From Bolinopsis microptera (Eukaryota > Ctenophora > Tentaculata > Lobata > Bolinopsidae): a DNA stretch of 64,000 bases. The DNA lies in the NCBI RefSeq assembly GCF_026151205.1, contig NC_087080.1, positions 5,187,096-5,251,095 of the forward strand. The letters are read 5' to 3'. The position numbers and the translations under genes are program-made. Position 1 is the first letter of the stretch. The number at the start of each line of letters is the position of its first letter. The notes under the pieces are model-generated. The model worked only from the letters and a program-made list of their open reading frames with translations. It was not told where the DNA came from and did not search any database. This document shows positions 31,054 through 43,000 of this stretch, one piece after another.

Positions 31054-34000
31054 CTAATCGTAGGGTGGGGTCTCTGGACGTCCTAACATTTCCACATCGT
31101 GGATCAATGGTGGTACGGGAAGTGGATCATCATCTGCTTCAGGGGTCAAGTCACCTCTGTCCTGCTCAGGGGTCGGATCCCCTATAAGTGGACTCATCTC
31201 GCCCGCTTGAGGGGAAATGTCGCCTTGTGCAGGGCTAACTTCACCTCCTTGAGGGTTAACATCATCTCCGTTGGATGGAGTTTCGTCACCGGTATCCTGT
31301 CTAGGGGTAAGGTTGTCCTGTTCTTCATCAGGAGTCACGTCTCCTCTATTTGCTTCAGGAGTTGTGTTATGTCTGATAGATGGGTCAGGGTTGGAAGTTG
31401 AGGGAGTTTCATCTGGTTTAGTACTAGCAGTTGCTTGGTCTGTGGTTGTTGAACAGTGATCTGTTTCTGGGGTTTTAGTGTGGTCGAGTTCTCGATTTAT
31501 GTCCAACTTGCCTATTTCTGTTGTGGTGGACTCGGGTTTAACACCGGACGAATGATGGTGGTCACTGTCTATTTTAGATTCACTTTTATCTCTGTCCTCT
31601 GATTTTGATAGACTTTTAGACCGCCTGCGTTTACTGCGACTACCTGACCTAGAAGTTGACCGTTTTCTTCTGTCCGACTTTCTTTCTTTGGACTTGTCTC
31701 GCGAACTGGACGGCTCTTTTCTATCCCTAGACGGAGACTTCTTTCCTCGATCCTTGCTTCTAGAAACATCTTTCCTGTTTCGGTCTCTTGAACGACTCCG
31801 TCTTTTGGACTCTTTAACATTGTCCTCGGAATCACTGCGGTGTCTTGACTTCTTATGTTTGGAATCTGAATGGCTAGATTTAACATCATCTTTACTTTTG
31901 GCGGTATCTTTAGACCGTTTCTCTGAGGACTTTATCCGGTCTTTCTTAAGATCCTCTTTGGATTTACTTCTTTTAGAACGCTCTTTCTTACGATCTGAGC
32001 TGTCTGTAGATTGTTTGTCTTTTGACGGTATAGCATCATCAGGGTTCTCAGCTACACTCGTATCAAGTTTGTAATCTGCTTCATCATCTCCCTTCTTTTT
32101 CTTCTTCTTCTTTGGCTTCTTCTCCACCACATAGCGTTTGATTAAACGCTTTGGTGCGACTTCTACCTCCTCTGCTGGCCTGAAACATCAAATAGTTAGA
32201 TTATACTAACTAATATACTAGTAGTTACATGATTACGCAAACATTTATAACCAAATGCGAATCTTAAAATTAATAAAGGCCAGGGGCGTAACCATCATGT
32301 CAGTGAAACAGTTAAACTGTTTTCTTAAGAATTTGGAAAATTTATCATGAATTGCAGTATATTAGGACATGAATAGATTAAATACGATGTTTCCTATTAA
32401 TCTGACAGAACTTAGCATACAAAATAACAACACTCACTCTTCAGATGGCTTATTTTCTTCGGTTTTTCTTGTTTGGTAATCCCGATCTTCCCGTTTGCTA
32501 TCACGGTCTCTATCGTCCTTTACAGGATCTCTGTCATCTCTCCGACCTTCCCTCCTGTCGTCTCTTCGGTCTCTATCGTCTCTCTTGTCTTTATCGAATC
32601 TATCGTCCCTTCTTACATCAGATCTATCGTCCCTCCTTGAGTTAGACCTATCATCTTTTCTTACATCAGATCTATCGTCTCTTCTTGAATCAGACCTATC
32701 GTCCCTTCTTACATCAGATCTATCGTCTCTTCTTAAATCAGACCTATCGTCCCTTCTTACATCAGATCGATCATCCCTTTTCAAATCAGAACTACCATCT
32801 CTTCTTGAATCAGACCTATCGTCTCTTCTTGAGTCAGACCTGTCGTCTCTTCTTGAATCAGACCTATCGTCCCTTTTCAAATCAGAACTACCATCTCTTC
32901 TTGAATCAGATCGATCGTCTCTTCTGTCCCTGTCTGGCCTATCTCTGGATGCCTCCCTACTACGAGGTTCATCTCTCCGGAGAGACTCCACTCGGCGGTC
33001 TTCTACAGGGCGATTAGATCCCTCACGGCGCCCTTCTTCTTGTCGAAGAGATCCTGCTCTACTATTGTCTTCACCACGGACGGCTCCGGCTCGGCTATCA
33101 TCTTCTCTGCGGTAGGATCCTTCCCGGTGATCTTCATAACGACCTTCTCTAGTATCTAAGGATTGATTTTTGTTATCTTCAGCTCAAGAGTTCATTGGTT
33201 CAGATGTTATGCTAGTTTACCACTAAACAAATCAAGTTCTGCAACGGGCAACGCTAACTTTTCCCAAACCATATTAAATCTGAACCCAAAAAAAACCAAA
33301 ATTTTGTAAATTAACATAATAACCACAGCACAAGACGGTTGAAATCTCGGGCACGAAGTGCTGTGGCAGAGGATAATGATGCAGAACGATGGTCAACAAT
33401 TATAAAACTACAGCTCACCTGGTGCCTGCTGGTTGTACTGGTTTTCTTCAGCGATAGCTGCCTTTCTGTCTTCTATCTTTTTCTCTATCTCCTTCATGAT
33501 AACTACCGGGATCCTGCAGAGATTGAACTATAAATCTTACAGCCGCATCACTGAATATACTCACGTGACTGAAAACTGGACCAGCTCCAAAAAACTTTCA
33601 AGATAAGATTTTAACAATTTTTCCTTGAAGTCATGCAAAATATGGTTAAGATGATCTAATAATACTTTTATAATTAGAAGAGGAATAAGGGACCATCAGG
33701 TGAGAATCATAAGATTAGATAAGAGGTACGAGATGTATCCAAAGCTGCAGCTGTAAATACAATAAAATGTGGGTACTACTGTATGGTACCCGTTACTGAC
33801 CTAGGAAAGAGAGTGGTGTACCAGTCCAGTCTGGTGAGCAGCTGTTCGCACATCTCCCCGATTGTAATAGGACGTCCACCTCCAGCCCTCGGGTCGATCT
33901 CCTGCAGACGGTATATCCGGTTATCATATACAACATGAAACATTATAAGCTGCTATCTCTGAATGTCTATCATCTGACAGAATATCTTGTACGTGCAAGT

Positions 34001-37000
34001 GGTAGTGGATATTGTCGGAGACGCGATGATAATTATTGACAGTTGGCACGTGTCAATAGTGACCAATCAGATCGCAGGACAGTATATTTCGAGCCAATCA
34101 GATCGCAGGACAGTATATTTCGAGCCAATCAGATTACAGGATTTAGGTGGGGTTCCAATCAAATATAATACTGATCATATTCAGGTTCGTGCAACTTATA
34201 GTCTCGTCTCACAAACATCGTAGTCATTGCGAAACATTACAAAGAAAAGGCCTTAAATGTGGAGAGTTATAAGAATAACCACGAGGCACTGTTAGACAAA
34301 GAAAGGGACACGGTATATATTTCCTTCTTCTTCTCAACATGCTGGTGATCACTGTAATGTACATATTTTTGTACGTAGAATGTAGATGTAACACTAACAG
34401 AAGAAGCAAATATGCGAAAGAGTACAACATATATTAGTTTTGCAGTTTTGTTACGTGTTGAAAACAGAGCTCCCTTATCTCTGTTATATCGGCAATTTTT
34501 AACTGCCAGTTGCCCCTGCTACTGCACATTGTTGGTGCTGTGCCTTTAACGGTACTATACAAGTACTATACAAGTACAATTTATATACACTGGAAAAGCC
34601 CGCTGATATGAAAGGTGGTGAAAATCATTTGTTGGGACCAACGTCAGACGTCCAATTAGAGACTGTATCAGAAACTTCACAGACCTCTCAGGAAATTGTT
34701 ACTACCCGACCTCAGGAAAGTGTTTCTTCAGATCTGTTGAACTATGCTATCATTTCTAATGGTCAGTGTTCATCGTGTTTGGATAGTAAAGCAGGAGATA
34801 AAGCGTTACCTTGCTGGGAATGCGATAGATTATTTCATGCTGTTTGTGTGAAGGAAGATGGTACTGAAAAAGATGGTAAAGACATAATCTGCCCATCTTC
34901 ATTCTTTAACAGCTTTATTAAGGCTTCTAACAAAGATGGTGTGTTTGCTAGAAGGCATGGTAACTTTACATTTGTGTGTGATTTTTGTAAAGTTAACAAA
35001 GGAAAGAAAAAAGCTGCTAATAAATCAGATAAATTTACTCTTTTGGACCACAAAATTGATGCAGTCAACAATTCTTTATTGTTGGAGTTAAAAGAGCTAA
35101 AAACCATGATATCCCAAAACAAGAGTGCAGCTACACATCAAACTTCATCAATCTCTGAGTCTAACAACGAATATAATCCTTGGAATGATAAGCAGAGAAC
35201 AGAAAACATGAAAAAAGTGGTTTCAGTACAAAAGGACAGTCAAGGTAAACTCATCAGTTCAAAAAAACTAGAAAAGATTTGTATTGAGAACGGCCTCTCA
35301 GTAAGTAGTACCTTCCACTTGCAGAAATCTGATACTACTGGAATTGTTCTCAATTCTCAACACGATGTTGATGTTCTGACTAAACAACTCAAAGATGAGC
35401 AGCATTCTGTTGTAAAAGTATCAACAAGAGTACCAACTGTCCACATTGTAGGATTATCAAGAGAATATACCGTGGAGGAACTAAAATCTATGCTTGAAAA
35501 ACAAAATCCTGGGATATCAAAGCTTCTCGATAGTTCTTCTACTTCTAATGATGATAAAATGATCGAAATCTTGGCTGTTAAACCTCTCAAAAACAATAAA
35601 GACATCTTTAAGGCTATTGTAAAAGTCAGCAATGTTATTAGATCCATAATTGCTCAGCAAGGGAACAAGGTGTTTATTGGATACCAGTCTATGTGTAAAG
35701 TCTATGACAGTATCTTTGTTCTTAGATGTTTCAATTGCCAGGAGTATGGTCATTACAGCAAAGAATGTAAAAATAAAGCTGATCCAGTTTGTGGGTTTTG
35801 CTCTGAAAATCATGAATCACGAGATTGCTTAAAAAAGACTGATGATCATGTTTTCAAGTGTTGTCACTGTGTCAGAGCAAAAAACAATGATACTAATCAT
35901 CACACTGGAGACCCCAGATGTTCTGTATTTGTGGAACATCAGAAAAGAATAAAGAAGACAATTCCTTTTTATCAAAGCAAATGATCAGATCCAATGAATC
36001 GTCAGATTTCAACCTCCTTCTCTTTAATCCTAGATCAATCAACAACAAAGCTGATCTTTTTGTGAGCCTTTTGGAGGACAAAAATATTGATATTGCTGCT
36101 GTTTGTGAGACGTGGCTGACTAGCAACTCATCAGTAACCACTGCTATTATTAAGGAACGAGGTTACTCACTCCACCATAATTATAGGCTTAACGAGAGGG
36201 GTGGTGGCACTGCACTCATTTTTCGGTCAAATTTAACGTGCTCTATGGAAAAGAGTAGGATAGTATTCAAACATTTCGAACTCACAATGGGAAAAGTTAA
36301 GACCAGCTCTAATAAGATTCTTTTTGTTGTAATGTACAGGACTGGCCCTTTAACCTCTGCTTTTACACAGGAACTTGACCTTCTTCTCTCTGATATTTCT
36401 ACTCGCTGTGATAATATTGTCCTGGCCGGAGATCTCAACATACACTTTGATGGTAACAACAGGGTTGCATCTGATACTCTAAAGATACTCAGATCATATG
36501 GTCTTCATGCTCTGTATGATCGTCCAACACACATTGGTGGTGCATGTCTAGATCAGTTATTTACTTTCTCGCTGAACAACCATCTTCATTGCAATAATGT
36601 GTTTATTGACAATAGCGATACACTAGGCTCAGATCACTTTCCTATAATCTGTAACATAAGCAACACTTTAGGAAAGAAATATTTCAAATCAATTGAATTC
36701 AGAAATATTAAAGCTGTAGACAAGGATACCTTTTCACGTGACCTTAATGATGTTCTTGATCAGTTTGATGTTTCAGAATCATTTGAGACTTCTGTAGTGA
36801 GTCTTGATGCCTCTATAGTGAACCTTCTTGATGTTTATGCTCCATTAATTAGCAAAAGAGTGTCAGTAGTGGATAAAGCTCCATGGTTTGATAAGGAATA
36901 TAGAGATCTGAGAAAACTTCGTCGTCGAGCCGAGAAAAAGAAAAATAGATCTGAGGGACACTTTCTGCACTACAAAGAACTCTGTCATGAGGCTACTACA

Positions 37001-40000
37001 CTAGCTTTGACTAAAAAGAAAGATTTCTTGGAAACTGTTATCAATAAGTCAGAGAATAAAACTCGAACTCTCTATCAAGTTGTCAATAAGGTAATGGATC
37101 GTAAACAAAGTAGAATTCTACCTGACTACACTGATAATATTGAACTACTTGCATCTGACTTCAACAAGTTCTTCTCTGAAAAGGTTGAACAGATTCGTGA
37201 TAACATACCTGCTACCTCTATACCAGATTGCACTGATACTACTGTAACACCCCTCTTCGAATTTGAACCAACCTGTATCTCAGAACTTGAAGATATAATC
37301 AAGGAAAGTGGAATCAATTGTTCACCTAATGACTGTTTACCACAAGATCTTGTTAAGGATAATATCACTTCCCTATTGCATGTTTGGGTTGATCTTGTTA
37401 ACCAATCGCTGTCATCAGGAAGTATGGATGGTGTTAAACTGGCTGACGTTATTCCCCTAGTATAGTGAAAGATGAGTCTCAGGATCCGAATATATTGAAA
37501 AACTACAGACCAGTCTCCAACCTTACATTCCTGGGAAAATTAATTGAGAGAGTAGTTTTGAGAAGACTTAACGAGCACCTTAGTCGAAATAATCTGAATT
37601 GTCAGGAACAATTTGCCTACAAGAAACACCACAGCACAGAAACTCTCTTGATAAAAATCGTTAATGATGTCCTTATTGCTGCAGATGAAAAAACAGCTAC
37701 TGTTGTTATGCTGTTGGACCTCAGTGCAGCCTTTGATACTGTGGATCATAATTTACTTCTGAAGATCTTGAGGCAAGAAATAGGAATAAGGGGGTCAGCT
37801 CTGAGTTGGTTCACCAGCTTCCTAACAGGACGTTGTCAGCGTATCAGACTTGGTAAATCAGTCTCTGAAACCATAATTTTACGTTTTGGAGTACCTCAGG
37901 GCTCTGTGCTAGGCCCTGTACTTTTCAACATCTATATTAGATCATTGTACAGCTGTGTAAAAGAATCTGGGTTTTCTATTATTGGTTATGCAGACGATCA
38001 TCAAATTATGAAATCTTTCAAACCCTCAGATCAGGTGAAAACCTTAACAAACCAACTGAGAAATTGTTTCTTGAGGATAAAGAATTGGATGTCTCAATAT
38101 TATCTGCAATTAAATGACTCTAAAACTCAGCTTATAGTCTTTGGACCTAGAAAGGTACTAAATGAGATTGAACTTCATGGGGTTGAAATTGCTCCTAACA
38201 CATTAGTTATGTTTGTCCCCACCGTTAAGAATCTAGGGTTGGTTATGGACAATCAACTAGTTTTTGATAAACAAATTATAAATCTCAAGAAGAAATGCTT
38301 TCATACCTTGCGCAATATCAGGAAAATCCGCTTCCTTTTGAATCTCAAACAGATTAAAGTCATCGTCAACAGTCTAGTGGTATCATGTCTAGATTATTGT
38401 AACGGTTTATATTTTGGTATTGACGAGAAGCTTTTACATCAGCTTCAGTTACTACAGAATGCTGCTGCAAAAGCCGTTACTGGTAAATATAAGCATGACC
38501 ACCTGGAAGACGACCTGACTAATCTTCACTGGCTGGATGTAAAGAAAAGGATTGTATTCAAAATATTACTGTTGTCTCACAAATCATTATTAGGGCTCGC
38601 TCCAACGTATATTCAAGACATGTTTCGGTACACTCATCATGGTCACACATTGAAACTTATGGTTCCATCGTTCAACTCTAAGTTTGGCGAGCGAAGCTTC
38701 TCAGTCGTGGCTCCAAAGATCTACAACCGTCTGCCTACTACCATCACATCAGCTGAATCCCTGGAATCTTTTAAAGCATTTCTAAAAACTTTTTTATTTA
38801 AACTGTCTCAGCATGAACTTGAAAAACTTTATCAATGACTGATTTTGGCATATATTTAGTGTTAGTTCTTTAGTTTTAAGTTTCACTCATATGAACGATA
38901 TATTTTCAAGTATTTGATAGCAGTCCTAACTTTTATCATGATAGTTTCTGGGATGACTAGATTAAACACTGCTGAGTATAAGTTTATCTTAATAGTGGTG
39001 TTCTTAAACTTCAATTTATTATTATTATTTCCCGTTCTTCTGGGATGTGAGTAGCATTTTCTAAATTTATACTACAATATCTACATTCATTTTGAACAAT
39101 TTAATTGAGGAGATCTACAGTCTAGTTCTAGAACATTTCATAATGAGGCATGAATTGTCTGGATTTACATGTAAAGATTATTACATTATAAGTTAAATAT
39201 ACATAATTCTGCCTTAATTCAATAGATAATTTGAAGTCTAATTAAATAAGTCTAAATAAGTCTATTAAAACAACTTAACTAATTAATTAATTAACTAATT
39301 ATATGTGTACTCACCGCTCACACATACCTCTTCATCATCTAAATACGGGTCAAGCCAGTCCCAGAAGGTACTCGGATGTTGCGTATACCTGAGGGAGATA
39401 AAAATGTGTACAATCACGTGACAAAAAACTTAACGGTATTTAAGTACTACAAATGTCCAACACAAATGAACGAACGAAACGCAACATTACAAACATTCGC
39501 AACTTTACAAACATTCCCAACATTACTAAGATAACTGGAATAAATTAGCTGTCATCACTTGCAGGCACTACTATATATCTGGATATACTCGGTGGAGAGG
39601 TGAACCATACTTGTTTTGACACGTGATGGTGACCCTGGCTTTTGATTGAATAACGTGGTGGTAGCTGATTGGGGTTACGTTATCACGCGTTAGAAGCAAC
39701 GCTGATACCAATGTATAATATGATAACTATATAATAATTATAACAACAATGAAATAGAGTAGGAATGCGTACTGAGCTGTACAACTGTTTCTGATTTGGA
39801 GCCTTACATAGACTTACACAGCCTGGCAACTGGAGCAAAAGTCAGTGTCTTTTATTGATGATTTCATCTTCAAGCGTGAGTCGTGACATTCCAAATATTA
39901 TTGTCGCGAATAATATTTCCATTCATTCTTTAGACTTGGGTTACAGTGGAAGGTAAGATGGTGCCTTCCCCTGCCTTTGACACATGACATTCAATGGAGA

Positions 40001-43000
40001 ATGTTGTTGATCGATGCTCGAAGCTGATTTGTTAGAGGATGACCCCACCTCTGACTACTAAAATCGAAATTAAATACACTGGAATAAGTTATAACTAAGT
40101 ATGTTTCATTACTCGTTAGTCTTTAACGAGAAGTAGGTAGTAGTAGTTTAACGAGTCCGACTATGGCAGAACTTCTTTAACAACAGAGTTGCAATTTATA
40201 TCAAAAGTTGTATGTATATAGAAAGTTGTAACAGAATCTTTTAGAGCTGAGCGCGCATATATTCGACTGGAATGGAACGATTGCCTGTCGAACTTAATAA
40301 TTGATATACGATAAACTAAAATACAAGATCCCCCCGAAAGCCATGATCCAAACTGCTTGCCTTTAAATGAGAAATGGATCCTGTCTCACGATTATCATAG
40401 TTTTAAACTAATTTCAACACTACAAATCTATTACATTAATTGAGCGGGCATATCCTGTCCAAACCCAGGATGCACTACATGAAGAATTCGTTGTAACTTT
40501 GTATGAAAAGCAATAATAGGTAACCTTCAAAGCAGATATGCTTGCAAGCAGTGACGCAGACATGTTTCCCTGCAGATTCAAGGAAGTGCTTCCAAACTAT
40601 ATAAGGTATAACTAAAGCACCTGACTATCGTAATCAAGGTGACACCAAAACTCAAAAGTGTCAACAAATGTCTGAGCACATATATTATGTCATATTATAC
40701 ACTATCTTACTATATATAAAGCGAGACGATATATATGGATGGATCCGTGCCATTTTACTGACACCACGGCATCAACTTTAACGCCACTTTCCGCAAAAAC
40801 CGTAAAAGATATACAACTGAAACTTTTTTGACTGGGTCAAATGCCTTTATGGCCTTCAAATCAGCATAAAAAAATAAAATATTGGCCAAGGAATAAGAAT
40901 TTTAGTACCCAAAATTTGGACCCCCAAGTGGTGTCAAAAACGCGAATTAAATAGATATTAATTATTTTAGTCTCTTGAGTCTTGACACCACTTTAGGGTT
41001 AGACGGGTTCCTGCTAGTGATGATAAACCAATGTGTTAATACTAACCCTGTATTATAATAGTTGGTTTCATCACGGACTATGATAAGAAGAGTTTCTTAT
41101 CAACGGTCCCCCCTTGCTGCTTCGTTTAGGGCTCGCATATAAATTTAAACTAATAAATAATAATAAACCCGTGACAAGTTTTCATCACCATCCCCGGACA
41201 TCATCACTGATGATCATGGTGGCAAATACAACGTGTCTAACCTTACTAAGAGGCCTCACCACGTCATAGTCACATTATAGTACATGTAATACATTTTGCT
41301 AACTACTAAAGCTAAGTATTGCCTACTAAGTATTATCATTCCAAACTAGTAATGCATAAGACCTCTTTTGGATGACTGCAATATTAACAACATCAGAGTG
41401 TTGTGAGATACGCTTTTATGGTCTTAAAATTCACATTACACATAGGATAGTTCTCTCGTGACACTATCTTACATTCCTGAACAATACTATTATATGGGAG
41501 ATTGGAAGAATGCCAGACGCTATCCTGAGCTTGTTACACATCAAACATCTGGTAAAATAAGTGTTTTCTAATTCATTTATAACTATGTTTCTGGATGGGA
41601 TGATACTTAGTAGTATTACGTTCTGTGGTAATTCAAACCAACGCTTTTTAATGATATACCTATCATCAAGTACTTATACCCAGATTCTGGTGCATGTCAT
41701 TTGAAGGTCAGAAATGTACTGGTATTTGCACGACACCGGATAAAAGAACAACTTGGTAAAATATTTCCACTTGGCAAAGTATTCCTACGATAGGAACACT
41801 TAACGTGTTTTTGACTGTACAATCGAATAAAAGTGGTCCATTAATATATTAATGCTCAGGAATGAGATAAAATCAAAAATCAAAAAGTTCTGAGCTCAGA
41901 AACAACCTGGCTATTAGATTAAACTAGTTTAAAGTGATTTTGGAGACATGACTTTTTTGCTAAATGTCAGCATGGAGCCCCACTGTGTTGTGATCGACTG
42001 ACCTTTCTGAGAATCTCTAAAAAACCACCGATTCTAAATCGGTGCACTATAGTAGTAAATATTCACCCAAACCGAACCGGGTTGGGGTAATAAGGGGCGA
42101 TAATATAAAAACTGTGTAGGGATTAACTAAGGGGTAAAAAACAGCGAGTTTGATCAAAATAACGCCACCATTATTTTATAGCAGTATCCCGGAGGGGTTC
42201 ATAAATGTTTGATATGTAAATAAACTTGCTTTCAAGTCTGAAATATTATAATGAATCATAACTATTTTCGGCTTTGGTGTAACGACGTTTATAACAACAT
42301 AATAATTACATAGTGACGGAGGTTCGATCACAACACATGTTGACACTTAACAACAACTTGCTGAACTTGGATACAGGTATCATTACTATTTTAAGCCACT
42401 ACATACAAACAAGATGTACATCCAAGACACAACATTGGGGAACATGACGTGACGTCACATACGAAATAAACACGTGACGTCACACACACGCACAACAATA
42501 CTATACCTCAAGTCCGCACCTGAGAAACAGAAAAGCCAGTCCCCGCACATATGAGTGTTTGTGGTTGATCATGCTGTTGATTTGGTTGCGAGTTATCTTG
42601 AGGACGAAGAGTTTGTAGAGGAGACAGTACGCACTGGAGACCACCCCGCCAGCTCCTACTCCCCGGACCTGGAGGATGTTTTATTTGACGCTTCAAGGGT
42701 TTAACTTGCAGTCTAATTCTTGATCGAGGATCACCCAAATTAAAAGTTAGCAATCTTGCCTCCAACCTATTGTGAGGAGCGAACTGTGATGAATAACACA
42801 ATTTAAGGTATTGAAAAAAGTGCTGACAACTCAATTATTAGAACTCACCCCTCCACACATGCCTGTTTGTCCGGCTGTTTTCCTGCTCCCTTTCTCCCAT
42901 GGTTCCAGGTGTTTCACCTGTAACACATACTGTTAATTAAACCTGAATTAATTAAAACTGGTAACGAGCAGGGACGTGACAATTCAAAATCAAAGGTCAT

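Larger units (their letters stand above)
34500..39300 (+). mobile_element. CR1/L2-like non-LTR retrotransposon, near full length
   Basis: ORF1 (34608-35984) and ORF2 (35918-38838, with one break) lie in the usual order in the intron of the PRPF38B-like gene, antisense to it. Endonuclease and reverse transcriptase motifs are intact. The 3' region after 38838 is AT-rich and ends in short repeats (TAAATAAGTC near 39242-39265, then TTAATTAATTAACTAATTA near 39285), as in CR1-group tails. Exact ends and a target duplication could not be fixed. The near-complete ORFs point to a fairly recent insertion. Confidence 0.85.

Noticed and set aside
32445..33115. Plus-strand Ser/Leu- and Asn/Tyr-rich ORFs
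   Set aside because: They are shadows of the 24-bp coding repeat of the PRPF38B-like tail on the minus strand.
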